A stretch of 64,000 nucleotides of DNA from CAWGCA01 sp963820955 (GCA_963820955.1 CAWGCA010000037.1:1-64000), one strand, 5' to 3'; shown: positions 17,205 to 25,952, counted from the first letter of the stretch. Notes: generated from the sequence alone by a model not told the origin. Numbers and translations: made by a program.

Positions 17205-18332
17205 CTACTTCACCTCCACGTACTGCCCATCCCTGACCTGGTACATGGCGAAGCCGACGCCCACGGCGTCACCTCGCTCATCGAAACGGATATCCCCCAG
17301 GGGGGTGGCCGTATCTACTGTCTGCAGGGCCTTCTTGACCGCCGCAAAGTCGGTGGAACCGGCCTGATCCACGGCATTCAGCAGGGCCAGGGCGGCGGCA
17401 TAGGCGTTTTCATAAAAGGCACCGTGATCGGAATCGTAGGCCTTCTTGTGGGCCTCGATCGCGGTCTTGGAGAGGGGGTTGGCGGAGGTGTCCTTGGGGC
17501 CGGTGGCGTAGACCCCCTCGGCGTTCTTACCGGCGACCTTGATGAAGGTGTCGTCCTTCACCCCGTCATCGGAGATAAGAATAGTTTTCAACCGCTTCTT
17601 GCGCATCTGGGTAACGATCTTGGAGGCCTCCGGGTGATAGCCGCCAAAGATCACCGCCTCGGCCCCGGAGCGCTTGATCTTCTGCACTACCGCCGAGTAA
17701 TCCACCGCCCCGGGAGTCACCCCCTCGAACAGCACTACCTCGCCTTTATCCGTCGCCTCCAGAAAGGCCTTGGCGAACTCCGCCAACCCTTTGCCGTAAT
17801 CCCCCTTGTCGTGAATGACGGCGATCTTCTTCAGCCCCAGCACATCGAGGGCAAAATCCACCTGGGCACGGGCCTGGGCGTCGTCAGAGGCGATGGTGCG
17901 GAAAAAGTTGGGATAGTCGCCGCTCTGGGTCAGGGCCGGGTTGGTGGCCGAGGGGGACATGACAATCACATTGGCGTTGCGGTAGATTGGCAGGGCCGCC
18001 TTGGTGGCGCCCGAGCAGATGTGGCCCAGCACCAGGTCGACCCCGTCGGAGACCAGCTTGGTGGCGGTGTTGGTGGCCACTTCCGGCTTGCAGACGTCGT
18101 CCTCCACCAGCAGTTCCACCTGTTTGCCGTCGATCCCGCCCTTGGCGTTGATCTCGGCCACCACCAGCTCTGCCGCCCGCACGGTGGGTATGCCGTAAGA
18201 GGCCAGATCCCCGCTATGGGCACCCGCTACCCCCAGCTTGATGGTGTCGGCCCCCTGGGCCAGAAACGGGACCGTGGCCAGACCCAGCAGCAGGGCGGCC
18301 AACGGGTTGCTTCTTCTGTTCATCATCTGCAT
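17205..18332 (-). CDS. livK: Branched-chain amino acid ABC transporter substrate-binding protein
   Basis: Periplasmic receptor of 375 residues for the LivHMGF importer. It begins with a signal peptide (basic MNRR, hydrophobic LAALLLGLATVPFLAQG, cleavage near AQGA-D) and continues with the type I periplasmic binding fold: IKLGVAGAHSGDLASYG, then DDVCKPEVATNTATKLV and the GHICSGATKAALPIY ligand loop. A TAGGAGG ribosome-binding site lies six bases before the ATG. Located 125 bases after the terminator of the porin gene, so it probably has its own promoter. Confidence 0.92.
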   Translation of the reverse strand: MQMMNRRSNPLAALLLGLATVPFLAQGADTIKLGVAGAHSGDLASYGIPTVRAAELVVAEINAKGGIDGKQVELLVEDDVCKPEVATNTATKLVSDGVDLVLGHICSGATKAALPIYRNANVIVMSPSATNPALTQSGDYPNFFRTIASDDAQARAQVDFALDVLGLKKIAVIHDKGDYGKGLAEFAKAFLEATDKGEVVLFEGVTPGAVDYSAVVQKIKRSGAEAVIFGGYHPEASKIVTQMRKKRLKTILISDDGVKDDTFIKVAGKNAEGVYATGPKDTSANPLSKTAIEAHKKAYDSDHGAFYENAYAAALALLNAVDQAGSTDFAAVKKALQTVDTATPLGDIRFDERGDAVGVGFAMYQVRDGQYVEVK

Positions 18333-18457
18333 CCTCCTAACGGATCGATTGTTGTCTGCCCGCCCCTCATTTACTTGCAGGAGCCGGCATTGGAAAAGCC
18401 TGGGCTATTTTTACCCGGTTCCGGCCCCGATGCCAAGGGAAAGCACCGAATCAAGGC

Positions 18458-18485
18458 AAAAAAAAACGGGGCCCGAAGGCCCCGT
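18458..18485 (-). terminator. Intrinsic terminator after the porin gene
   Basis: On the minus strand ACGGGGCC pairs with GGCCCCGT around a short CTTCGG-type loop (18466-18485) and is followed by eight to nine T residues (18466-18458). It lies 34 bases after the porin stop codon and separates the porin from livK. Confidence 0.9.
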
Positions 18486-18518
18486 TTGGTACTGCTCTAC
18501 TAAACGCTTGGAAGGCGA

Positions 18519-19589
18519 TCAGAAGTCGTGACGTACGCCGACACCAAACTTGTTGCCGTCCTCGGACTGAAAGCCAAAGCTGTTGGTCGAGGCGCTGGTG
18601 CCCAACAGGTCCGAATCGTAATAAGAGGCATAGATCCGGGTGCGCTTGCTGAAGGCGTGCTGCAGTTCAACACCGTAGGAGGTGTAGTCGTCATCCGGAC
18701 CCGTATCGTCGGTATCCATGTAGGCGTAGACGCCACGCAGGGTGTTGTTGCCGAAGTAGTACTCAGCGGCCAGGGCATAGGCGTACTGATCGCCGTCATA
18801 GCTCTCGTACTGGCCGATCAGGGCGACGGTATCGGCGAAGGTGTACTTGGCGCCCACACCATAGACGGTGTCGTCCAGATTGCTGAAGTCGTCATAATCG
18901 TCCTTGTCGTTGTCGCCACCGAAGAACTGGGTGCCAATGCCAATGCTCAGGGGACCGTTGTTATAGTCCAGGGAGACCATGGCCACGTCGACATTCTCGT
19001 TGTTCAGGTTGGGTACGTCGTTCTCAGCTGCCATCACCGCGGCGACCTTGGCGCTGAAACCGGAGAAGTCGGGCGATATATAGGCAACCGCGTCGCCGGT
19101 ACGGCCGGAGGTATCGTCGATATCGTTGTCATTATCGTTGTCTGCATTCAAGATCGTCTTCAGGGTGCCCAGCAGGGTGTAGTTGTTCATGCCGGCCATC
19201 TGGAAGATATCGGTCTTGTTCACGGAACCATAGTAGGGGGTCCACTGACGGCCAATGGCCGCGGTACCGAAACCGCCGCTCAGACCAACCCAGCCCAGAC
19301 GGGTGGCGACATTGTTGCTACTGGTGCTGAGGCCGTTGGCGGTATCAACCGCCATTTCCAACTGGAACAGGCCCTTGAGGCCGTTGCCCAGGTCCTCGGA
19401 ACCCTTGAAGCCGAAACGCGAGGCGTTGGACTCTACGTCCCACTGACCGTCGTTCTGGGTGTTGTTTTGACCCCAGTTCTTATAGGTCAGGGTGTTGTTG
19501 ATGCGGCCATACACGGTAGTGTCGGCGCTGACTAAAGTTGGAGCGACAATGGCGGCGGCCATGGCAGCAGTTAGAAGCTTTTTGTTCAT
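18519..19589 (-). CDS. Gram-negative outer membrane porin (Porin_4-like)
   Basis: A 356-residue general porin. The signal peptide is MNKKLLTAAMAAAIVAPTLVSA with cleavage before DTTVYG. Features follow of 16-strand trimeric porins: TVYGRINNTLTYKNWG, SRFGFKGSEDLGNGLKGLFQLE near residue 57, GLSGGFGTAAIGRQWTPYYG near 105, many short acidic loops rich in Asp and Asn, and a C-terminal phenylalanine (GVGVRHDF) as the BAM signal. The acidic loops suggest a cation-selective pore. It has a clear promoter and terminator of its own, and its position ahead of livKHMGF suggests, but does not prove, a role in nutrient uptake. Confidence 0.9.
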   Translation of the reverse strand: MNKKLLTAAMAAAIVAPTLVSADTTVYGRINNTLTYKNWGQNNTQNDGQWDVESNASRFGFKGSEDLGNGLKGLFQLEMAVDTANGLSTSSNNVATRLGWVGLSGGFGTAAIGRQWTPYYGSVNKTDIFQMAGMNNYTLLGTLKTILNADNDNDNDIDDTSGRTGDAVAYISPDFSGFSAKVAAVMAAENDVPNLNNENVDVAMVSLDYNNGPLSIGIGTQFFGGDNDKDDYDDFSNLDDTVYGVGAKYTFADTVALIGQYESYDGDQYAYALAAEYYFGNNTLRGVYAYMDTDDTGPDDDYTSYGVELQHAFSKRTRIYASYYDSDLLGTSASTNSFGFQSEDGNKFGVGVRHDF

Positions 19590-19641
19590 TTAGAACTCCC
19601 GCTTGAATGTGTTGATAGAGAAAAAACGTTGTGCAGGTTGG

Positions 19642-19670
19642 ATATTAGCCGCAGTCAATCCGTTTTGCAA
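19642..19670 (-). promoter_or_regulatory. Sigma-70 promoter of the porin gene
   Basis: On the minus strand TTGCAA (19670-19665) and TAATAT (19647-19642) are 17 bases apart, giving a 5' leader of about 45 bases. An A/T-rich tract upstream (19671-19690) could act as an UP element. Confidence 0.65.
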
Positions 19671-19690
19671 GTTTTTTTGTAAAAAAAACC

Positions 19691-20000
19691 ACAAACAAGT
19701 CTTTTTGTCGCGAAAAAGATACATTTACTTGGCGATCTCGGCTGTATAGCCAGCATTTATCAAGTAAATTCAGTAGAGTATTGATGATATCTAGAATAAC
19801 TCAACAGAGGATTACGCACCAATTGTGGACAAATTCTAGGCAGTAGGCACCTAAAAAGCAGGGTTTTCAGGGAAAGAAGAGGGGGAATCCCCCGGCCGGG
19901 CCTGTGGCAAAACCACCACAACATATAAGCGACGCCGCTAGACAGTAGACAGAGATCCAATTCTAAGCGTGTAATGGGGCTCTGCGGGGGAACCGAACAG
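19691..20000. other. Intergenic stretch without a recognised gene
   Basis: About 310 bases upstream of the porin promoter and downstream of tRNA-Gln. A 66-codon open frame on the minus strand (19760-19960) has no ribosome-binding site or recognisable protein sequence, and I do not call it. The A/T-rich part nearest the porin may hold regulatory sites, but none is clear. Confidence 0.5.
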
Positions 20001-20005
20001 GAAAC

Positions 20006-20027
20006 AACCCGCCGCAGCGGGTTTTTT
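20006..20027. terminator. Terminator-like hairpin after tRNA-Gln
   Basis: AACCCGC (20006-20012) pairs with GCGGGTT (20017-20023) around a four-base loop. The T run (20022-20027) is on the plus strand, whereas the tRNA is on the minus strand, where only a weak TTGTTTC follows the stem. It may end tRNA transcription or block plus-strand read-through; direction is uncertain. Confidence 0.5.
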
Positions 20028-20034
20028 CGAATAT

Positions 20035-20110
20035 TGGCTGGGATGGTAGGGGTCGAACCTACAACCTACGGAGTCAGAGTCCGTCGCTCTGCCAGTTGAG
20101 CTACATCCCA
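20035..20110 (-). tRNA. tRNA-Gln (anticodon CUG)
   Basis: A full cloverleaf on the minus strand: acceptor TGGGATG with CATCCCA, D stem GCTC with GAGC, anticodon stem ACGGA with TCCGT around the loop CTCTGAC (anticodon CTG), T stem GTAGG with CCTAC around TTCGACC, discriminator G and an encoded CCA. The unusual first-base U and discriminator G are typical of tRNA-Gln. It lies downstream of rpsI. Confidence 0.95.
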
Positions 20111-20195
20111 GTGACGGCGGCTTGAGGGTTCGAGCATGAAGATCGGGCTTCCAATCCTCAAAACGCAGCGTTATTACTCTTTACCTCCTCGAACC

Positions 20196-20233
20196 CGGGA
20201 TTCCAAGGGCCTCTCCTTTGCCCTTCAATCCCG
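20196..20233 (-). other. Hairpin downstream of rpsI
   Basis: CGGGATT..AAGGGC (20196-20210) is nearly a perfect inverted copy of 20220-20233. In the rpsI transcript it would form a stem of about 12 bp without a U tract. Possible RNA-stabilising or weak termination element between rpsI and tRNA-Gln. Confidence 0.45.
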
Positions 20234-20257
20234 AACTCTGGAACCGGACTCCTTGCG

Positions 20258-20650
20258 CTAGCGCTTCGAATACTGCGGCCGCTTGCGCGCCTTGTGCAGA
20301 CCGACCTTCTTTCGCTCCACGGCGCGGGCGTCGCGGGTCAGGAAACCGGCCTTGCGCATGGGGCTGTGAAGGGTCTCGTCATACTGGGACAGGGCCCGGG
20401 CAATGCCGTGACGAATGGCACCGGCCTGGCCGGTGGTGCCACCGCCCCGAACCGTGGCCTGAATGTCGACGCGCTCCAGCATATCGGCGGCACCCAATGC
20501 TTGACGAACAACCATGCGCGCGGTCTCCCGGCCAAAATACTGGTCCAGGGGGCGATTATTTACGGTGATATTGCCGCTGCCGGTGCTCAGGAAGACGCGC
20601 GCCGCAGAACTTTTGCGGCGGCCGGTAGCGTAAATGCGGGTATCTGCCAT
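20258..20650 (-). CDS. rpsI: Small ribosomal subunit protein uS9
   Basis: Ribosomal protein S9, 130 residues as in E. coli. Starts YATGRRKSSAARVFL and ends in the conserved KARKRPQYSKR tail that reaches toward the P-site tRNA. The GGGTTGQAGAIRHGIARAL segment is typical. Follows rplM by 29 bases in the usual rplM-rpsI operon. Confidence 0.98.
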   Translation of the reverse strand: MADTRIYATGRRKSSAARVFLSTGSGNITVNNRPLDQYFGRETARMVVRQALGAADMLERVDIQATVRGGGTTGQAGAIRHGIARALSQYDETLHSPMRKAGFLTRDARAVERKKVGLHKARKRPQYSKR

Positions 20651-20679
20651 CTTAAAAAATCCCGATTAGGCTAAATTAT

Positions 20680-21108
20680 TCAAATATCCAGCAGCCGGGG
20701 CTGCTGGGCTTCGTGCTTGTGTTCCGGTCCGGCAAAGACCTTGAGCTTCTTGAACATGCTGCGACCCAGCGGATTCTTGGGCATCATGCCCTTGACCGCG
20801 GACTCGATTACACGCTCCGGCGCCTTGGCCAGCAGTTTCTCCAGGTTGATGGACTTCAGGTTACCTATATACCCGGTGTGATGGTGGTACATCTTGTCCC
20901 GCAGCTTATTACCCGTCACCCGAATCTTTTCCGCGTTTACAACCACGATGTAGTCGCCGGTATCGACGTGGGGGGTGTATTCAGTCTTGTGTTTCCCGCG
21001 CAGGCGGCGTGCGATCTCGGAGGACAGACGACCCAGCGTCTTATCCGTAGCGTCCACCAGATACCAGTCGCGGCGGACCTCGGCGGGTTTTGCACTTACA
21101 GTCGTCAT
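20680..21108 (-). CDS. rplM: Large ribosomal subunit protein uL13
   Basis: Ribosomal protein L13 of 142 residues starting MTTVSAKPAEV at 21108. A longer reading frame exists to 21135 but gives a non-homologous N-terminus. Hallmarks are WYLVDATDKTLGRLSS, the HHHTGYIGNLKS loop and GMMPKNPLGRSMFKKLKVF. First gene of the operon, with a good promoter just upstream. Confidence 0.97.
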   Translation of the reverse strand: MTTVSAKPAEVRRDWYLVDATDKTLGRLSSEIARRLRGKHKTEYTPHVDTGDYIVVVNAEKIRVTGNKLRDKMYHHHTGYIGNLKSINLEKLLAKAPERVIESAVKGMMPKNPLGRSMFKKLKVFAGPEHKHEAQQPRLLDI

Positions 21109-21162
21109 CAGACTTGCTCCAGCGAGATTTTCCAATAAAAAGCGCTTGAAAAAAGAGCGAGG

Positions 21163-21191
21163 ATATTACCGGACCCATTGTCGGCTGGCAA
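21163..21191 (-). promoter_or_regulatory. Sigma-70 promoter of rplM-rpsI
   Basis: On the minus strand TTGCCA (21191-21186) and TAATAT (21168-21163) are separated by 17 bases. It lies between the terminator of the ferredoxin gene and the rplM start codon, as expected for an independent ribosomal protein operon. Confidence 0.65.
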
Positions 21192-21203
21192 GAGGCCCGC
21201 TGC

Positions 21204-21235
21204 AAAAAAATCGGCGCAACGGGGACGTTGCGCCG
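21204..21235 (-). terminator. Intrinsic terminator after the ferredoxin gene
   Basis: A perfect 10-bp stem CGGCGCAACG with CGTTGCGCCG (21212-21221 and 21226-21235) is followed on the minus strand by seven T residues (21210-21204). It ends the small ferredoxin gene 85 bases after its stop codon and precedes the rplM promoter. Confidence 0.88.
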
Positions 21236-21319
21236 AAATAAACCACCAAAGGAGGATGGAGGAGTACTGAATGCTACTGCATTCAATGGTTATTATTTTG
21301 GTATATTAGAGTATTCTTG

Positions 21320-21637
21320 TCAAGTAGATCTTATCATCAGGCGCTCTACCGGCCTGCCCTTAACCAGATGCTCCTCGACGATCTCGTCCAGATCGGCACG
21401 GTCGACGTAGGTGTACCAGATCCCCTCGGGGTAGACCACCATGACAGGTCCCTGGTCACAGCGGTTCAGGCAACCCGCCCGATTAATCCTGACCTGGCCG
21501 GGCAGATGAATCCCGAGCGCCTTGGCCCGGGATTTCATATAATCGCGCGCCCCTTCCGCATCGAACTGCTGGCAGCAGGCTTCACCGTCCTCGCGCTGAT
21601 TGACGCAGATGAATACGTGGCGCTGATAGAAAGACAT
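21320..21637 (-). CDS. Thioredoxin-like [2Fe-2S] ferredoxin
   Basis: A 105-residue protein of the (2Fe-2S) ferredoxin family with a thioredoxin-like fold. Cysteines stand at HVFICVNQ, GEACCQQF, and the GCLNRCDQGPVMVVYPEG motif; the last two plus the first form the cluster site. An ATG at 21637 sits nine bases after GGAG and is favoured over one at 21646 that directly abuts it. Such ferredoxins act as electron carriers or metabolic sensors; the partner is unknown. Divergent from an Fe-S oxidoreductase gene. Confidence 0.85.
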   Translation of the reverse strand: MSFYQRHVFICVNQREDGEACCQQFDAEGARDYMKSRAKALGIHLPGQVRINRAGCLNRCDQGPVMVVYPEGIWYTYVDRADLDEIVEEHLVKGRPVERLMIRST

Positions 21638-21747
21638 TGCAGACATCTCCGTGCAACTGGGGTATTCGAATCTTAGGAGTATAATCCGCGTCGGATAAGA
21701 TAGGCCATGCAGATTCCCCGCCCCAGGTTCTCAGGACCCGATATCAA

Positions 21748-22944
21748 GTGAACCCAGAACAGATACTCACCGAGGCCGACCGCTGCGTAAAGTGTGGTCT
21801 CTGCCTGCCCCACTGCCCGACCTATCGCCTCAACCGGGACGAGGGAGACTCGCCCCGGGGACGCATCGCCCTCGCCCAGGCGCTGGCAGGTGGCGCCGTT
21901 GATAGCCCGCGTCTGCACCGCCACCTGGACCTTTGTCTCAACTGCCGGGCCTGCGAATCCGCCTGCCCTTCGGGCGTCCGCTACGGTGCATTAATCGACG
22001 GAGTCCGCGGCCTGCAACGACAGCATCGCCGGGGCATAGCCGCCTGGTTGCTGGACCTCATCGCCCACCTCCCCTACCGGCGCGGCAGCACAACCCTGTT
22101 GAGGGTCTATCAGCGCTCCGGTCTGCAGGGCCTTACCCGGTTATCCCCGAGCAAAAGAATCAGACGCCTGGGCAATCTGCTGCCGACCCTTGCACCAACC
22201 CCAGGCTGGCGGGAGATCTACCGCCCCAACGGCAAGACCCTGGGCCGGGTAGGGCTGTTCACCGGCTGCGTCGGCCGCATCACCGATCGACCCGCGCTGG
22301 ATGCCAGCATCCGGGTGCTGAACCAGTTGGGCCTGGAGGTCGTGGTGCCGCGGGATCAGGTTTGCTGCGGCGCACTGCACCTTCACAACGGCGCCCCCGG
22401 TCCTGCCCGAACGCTGGCCGCGGCCAACCGCAAGGCATTCGGGGCGGCGGGGGTGGATAAAATTGTCTACCTGGCCAGCGGCTGCGGTGCCCAACTGATT
22501 GACTACGAAACCCTGGGCGGAGCGCTGCGGCCTGACGCGGTCGACATCAGCCGTTACCTGAATGAGTTTCCGGGGCTCGGGGAGCTTGAACTCTCGCCCC
22601 TGGGTCGTAAAATCCTGGTCCATACCCCCTGCACCCAGCGCCACACCATCCGTCAACCAGACCAGGCCATACCTCTGCTACGACGGATCCCGGGTATCGA
22701 CCTGCAGACGCTTCCCGATAAGGGATGCTGCGGGGCCGCCGGCAGCTACCTGCTGAGCCAGCCGGCGATGGCGGATCAATTAAGACGAGAAACCCTGGAG
22801 GCGGCAGAGTTCGGAGGCGTGGATATGCTGATGACGTCCAACACCGGCTGCGCTTTGCACCTGGCTGCCGGCCTGCGGCAGAGGGGATCGCCGGTGGAGG
22901 TGCTGCACCCGGTGGAGCTGATCGCGCGGCAGCTGCGTACCTGA
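21748..22944 (+). CDS. GlcF/LldE-type (Fe-S)-binding oxidoreductase subunit
   Basis: A 398-residue protein with two N-terminal [4Fe-4S] ferredoxin motifs (CVKCGLCLPHCP at about residues 13-24 and CLNCRACESACP at about 63-74) and two C-terminal CCG domains (QVCCGALHLHNG and KGCCGAAGSYLL). This is the arrangement of the glycolate oxidase iron-sulfur subunit GlcF. No glcD or glcE lies beside it. The start is GTG at 21748. It would pass electrons from a flavoprotein 2-hydroxyacid dehydrogenase to the membrane. The distant partner could be the broken FAD protein at 33.7 kb, but that one carries its own Fe-S and CCG domains. Confidence 0.85.
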   Translation: MNPEQILTEADRCVKCGLCLPHCPTYRLNRDEGDSPRGRIALAQALAGGAVDSPRLHRHLDLCLNCRACESACPSGVRYGALIDGVRGLQRQHRRGIAAWLLDLIAHLPYRRGSTTLLRVYQRSGLQGLTRLSPSKRIRRLGNLLPTLAPTPGWREIYRPNGKTLGRVGLFTGCVGRITDRPALDASIRVLNQLGLEVVVPRDQVCCGALHLHNGAPGPARTLAAANRKAFGAAGVDKIVYLASGCGAQLIDYETLGGALRPDAVDISRYLNEFPGLGELELSPLGRKILVHTPCTQRHTIRQPDQAIPLLRRIPGIDLQTLPDKGCCGAAGSYLLSQPAMADQLRRETLEAAEFGGVDMLMTSNTGCALHLAAGLRQRGSPVEVLHPVELIARQLRT

Positions 22945-22970
22945 ACTACAAAAAACCGGTCGGCTCCTAT

Positions 22971-23630
22971 ATGCTTAGCACTACTATGACAAAGCGAAAC
23001 TATACCCCTGCCGACCAGTTGCTGATGGGCGTGGACCAGGCCCTGCGCACCCTGTTTGGCCGCCCCCAGACCACCGAGCGTTCCAATCCCGGACGGGATG
23101 AACCGGAATCAGAGCTGAACCAGCAGCAGCGTGACCTCACTGCCCGACTGATGCGCATCAACCACACCGGCGAGGTCTGCGCCCAGGCGCTCTACCAGGG
23201 ACAGGCCCTTACCGCCAGGCTGCCAGAGGTTCGCGACGGTATGGCGCGCGCCGCTCAGGAGGAGAACGACCATCTCGACTGGTGCGCAACCCGGCTGCGG
23301 GAACTCGACAGCCGTAAAAGCCTGCTCAACCCGATCTGGTATGCAGGCTCTTTCGCCATTGGCGCTGCTGCCGGGCTGGCCGGAGACAAATGGAGCCTCG
23401 GCTTCGTTGCGGAGACAGAGCACCAGGTGGTCGAGCATCTACAGGAGCACCTTGGCAGGATTCCCTCGCAAGACGCAAAGAGCCGCGCCATCCTGGAGCA
23501 GATGAAAGAGGACGAACTGCAGCACGCCACCCAGGCGCTGGAGGCGGGCGGTGCATCCCTGCCAGGGCCGATCCGGCTGGCCATGAAGCTCAGCTCCAAG
23601 CTGATGACCAAATCTGTTTACTGGCTCTGA
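22971..23630 (+). CDS. coq7: Coq7 di-iron 3-demethoxyubiquinol hydroxylase
   Basis: Di-iron monooxygenase that hydroxylates C6 of the ubiquinone ring, replacing UbiF in many proteobacteria. 219 residues from ATG 22971. The iron ligands are visible in two repeats: HTGEVCAQALY with EENDHLDW, and TEHQVVEHL with KEDELQHA. The order just downstream of an Fe-S gene is not functionally telling. With ubiH and ubiI at 4-6.5 kb it gives a complete set of three aerobic ring hydroxylases in this window. Confidence 0.93.
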   Translation: MLSTTMTKRNYTPADQLLMGVDQALRTLFGRPQTTERSNPGRDEPESELNQQQRDLTARLMRINHTGEVCAQALYQGQALTARLPEVRDGMARAAQEENDHLDWCATRLRELDSRKSLLNPIWYAGSFAIGAAAGLAGDKWSLGFVAETEHQVVEHLQEHLGRIPSQDAKSRAILEQMKEDELQHATQALEAGGASLPGPIRLAMKLSSKLMTKSVYWL

Positions 23631-23679
23631 TTCGGACCCCTTGGCCGTTAGGTTCGCGGCCGTTGCCTGTCGCATTTGG

Positions 23680-23745
23680 ACCACGGGGTAAAGAGATAGA
23701 GTCAACGCTTTAAAGGACAGGAGCTGATCTCTCTGTGGTTTTTTT
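23680..23745 (+). terminator. Probable terminator after coq7
   Basis: ACCACGGGG (from 23680) pairs with CTCTGTGGT (ending 23739) with two G-U pairs across a loop of about 40 bases, followed by eight T residues (23738-23745). The long loop makes it a weaker candidate. The right arm resembles the ACAGAG repeat at 17.1 kb. Confidence 0.45.
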
Positions 23746-23860
23746 GCGTTCGATTAATGGCTAAAGCAGCGCAGCAAGTATGGAACCACCCGCAGGACTT
23801 GGTCTGGGATTTTTTCCTGCGAAAAATGACCGTCATCGATGAATCTATACAGTGTTTACA

Positions 23861-24637
23861 CTAGTGAACCCCGTTAAAGATCTCCACCATCTCCCGCCGC
23901 AGCAATTTATGAATTCGCGCCCTTTCCCTGGTAGATAGTTCTTCCTGGTCTGCGCCGAAAAGATAGTCGTCGAGCTGAAACGCCTCCACCATCATCCGGG
24001 TGTGAAATATATTTTCCTGACACAGATTCATGTCCACCATCTGATATCGCTTTGTTAAATCCAGGGAGAGGTAGTCCTGGATTGAACTGATATCGTGATC
24101 AATGAAGTGTTTACGACCTTGCACATCGCGGGTAAAGCCCCGTACCCGGTAATCCAGGGTGAGGATGTCGGGTTCAAAGGAGTTGACCAGGTAATTAATT
24201 GCCTTCAAGGGGGAGACCAAACCACAGGTGGAGACATCGACATCCATCCGCAGGGTGCTGACACCGCTCTCGGGATGACTCTCCGGATAGGTATGCACCG
24301 TAAGATGGCTCTTGTCCAGATGGGCCACTACCGACTCCGGCAAAAGCGCGTGCTGCCCCACCGTCATCGGCTCTTCGGCAATCATCATGGTGACACTGGC
24401 ACCCTGGGGTTCGTAGTCCTGGCGTGCAATGTGAAGAACCGTCGCGTCGATGATATCGGCCAGATCACTGAGGATCCTGCTCAGCTGCGTGGCATTGTAG
24501 GCCTCGTCGATGTATGCGCCATAGGCCCGCTTCTGCGTGGCGTTTCCCGAGTAACAGATGGCGTAGAGATTAAAGCTCAGGGTCTTGGTAAGGTTGTTAA
24601 AGCCCTGGAGTTTCAGCTTGTTGTGGGGCTTGGACAT
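23861..24637 (-). CDS. speD: S-adenosylmethionine decarboxylase proenzyme
   Basis: Pyruvoyl enzyme that makes decarboxylated SAM for spermidine synthesis. 258 residues from the ATG at 24637, where homology to E. coli SpeD begins (KLKLQGFNNLTKTLSFNLYA). The self-cleavage serine is in HLDKSHLTVHTYPESHPE. The GFTRDVQGRKHFIDHDI and NLCQENIFHTRMM segments are typical of the class 1B enzyme. No speE lies beside it. Confidence 0.95.
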   Translation of the reverse strand: MSKPHNKLKLQGFNNLTKTLSFNLYAICYSGNATQKRAYGAYIDEAYNATQLSRILSDLADIIDATVLHIARQDYEPQGASVTMMIAEEPMTVGQHALLPESVVAHLDKSHLTVHTYPESHPESGVSTLRMDVDVSTCGLVSPLKAINYLVNSFEPDILTLDYRVRGFTRDVQGRKHFIDHDISSIQDYLSLDLTKRYQMVDMNLCQENIFHTRMMVEAFQLDDYLFGADQEELSTRERARIHKLLRREMVEIFNGVH

Positions 24638-24769
24638 AGTCGCAACGATTTGGAAAAAATCGGATGTTACCCCATTGACATCCAACCTGCGTAGCCTTTT
24701 TTCCGGCAAGATGATGGATACCGAATTAGGCACATCCGCCGCATCGAAATGCCCCGGGGAGTGCTCGGG

Positions 24770-25192
24770 CTAAGCCGACGGCAACAATTCGAAATCGTGG
24801 CTGATTTCGGCCACTTTCCCCAGCATCAGGGAGGCAGAACAGTACTTTTCGGCACTCAGATTTACCGCCCGCTCCACCGCCTTCTCTGTCAGTCCCGGCC
24901 CTGACACGATGAAATGGACATGAATACGGGTAAATACCTTGGGATCGCTCTCTGCCCGCTCAGCTTCCAGTTCCACTTCGCAACGGGTCACCTGGTGTCG
25001 ACCCTTACGCAGAATATGCACTACGTCAAACTGAGTACAGCCGCCGAGACCAAGCAACAGCATCTCCATCGGGCGCACCCCCAGGTTCTGCCCTCCGTGC
25101 TCCTCTGGTCCGTCCATTACCAGCGCATGACCACTACCCGACTGCGCTACCATAAGGCTATTCTCCACCCATTTGACTCGTGCTTTCATCAC
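24770..25192 (-). CDS. OsmC family protein (YhfA-like)
   Basis: A 140-residue OsmC-fold protein. The family's first Cys is in LGLGGCTQFDVVHILRKG and the second in SAEKYCSASLMLG, the pair used for peroxide reduction. YhfA of E. coli is likewise encoded next to and divergent from crp, as here. Actual substrate is unknown. The start may be 25192 or the next codon. Confidence 0.88.
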   Translation of the reverse strand: MMKARVKWVENSLMVAQSGSGHALVMDGPEEHGGQNLGVRPMEMLLLGLGGCTQFDVVHILRKGRHQVTRCEVELEAERAESDPKVFTRIHVHFIVSGPGLTEKAVERAVNLSAEKYCSASLMLGKVAEISHDFELLPSA

Positions 25193-25298
25193 AACCCTCT
25201 ATGTTTTCGTCGCCGGCAGACTAACATAGATCGACATTCAACAGGACCTTGCCTAGAATCATGGTTCGACTGCTATTACTCGGAACGAGACCTGAGCT

Positions 25299-25952
25299 AT
25301 GACTATCGTGAAACCACCGGAACAGGAGCCTGCTTTCCTCAAGCCATTCCTCTCGTTCTGCCACCGCCGGCGTTACCCCGCCAAGACCGATATTATTCAT
25401 CCCGGGGACGCCGCGGACATCCTTTATTTTCTGATCGACGGCTCGGTGACCATCATTATCGAAGACGAAGAGGGCAAGGAGATCATCCTTACCTATCTCA
25501 ATAAAGGTGAATTCATCGGCGAAATGGGACTGTTCACCCCTCAGGCCAATCGCAGCGTTCTGGTTCGTACACGTTCCGAGTGCATGCTGGCGGAGATCAG
25601 TTACGCCCGGCTGGAACAACTGTTTGACGGAGACCTGAAATCCTATACCCGGGATATCCTCTACGCCCTGGGCGCCCAACTGACCCAGCGCCTGCTTCAC
25701 ACCAGCCGCAAGGTGGGACACCTGGCGTTTCTCGATGTAACCGGTCGGGTGGCAGGTACCCTGCTGGAACTCTGTAAGCAACCGGATGCCATGACCCATC
25801 CCGACGGCATGCAGATCCGGATCACGCGGCAGGAGATCGGGCGCATCGTGGGCTGTTCCCGCGAAATGGCCGGAAGGGTACTGAAAAATCTGGAGGAACA
25901 GGGGCTGGTGCACGTCAAAGGAAAGACCATTGTGGTCTTCGGCACCCGTTGA
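25299..25952 (+). CDS. crp: cAMP-activated global regulator Crp/Vfr
   Basis: A 217-residue CRP-family regulator. The N-terminal half is a cyclic-nucleotide fold with the GEFIGEMGLF and NRSVLVRTRSECMLAEIS segments that line the cAMP pocket. The C-terminal winged helix-turn-helix reads ITRQEIGRIVGCSREMAGRVLK, and the tail HVKGKTIVVFGTR is nearly that of Pseudomonas Vfr and E. coli CRP. Its recognition helix should bind TGTGA-N6-TCACA sites. Divergent from the OsmC-like gene. Confidence 0.95.
   Translation: MTIVKPPEQEPAFLKPFLSFCHRRRYPAKTDIIHPGDAADILYFLIDGSVTIIIEDEEGKEIILTYLNKGEFIGEMGLFTPQANRSVLVRTRSECMLAEISYARLEQLFDGDLKSYTRDILYALGAQLTQRLLHTSRKVGHLAFLDVTGRVAGTLLELCKQPDAMTHPDGMQIRITRQEIGRIVGCSREMAGRVLKNLEEQGLVHVKGKTIVVFGTR

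Noticed and set aside
18528..19535. 335-codon plus-strand frame opposite the porin
   Set aside because: Antisense artefact of a GC-rich gene; the porin has signal peptide, promoter, terminator and C-terminal Phe.
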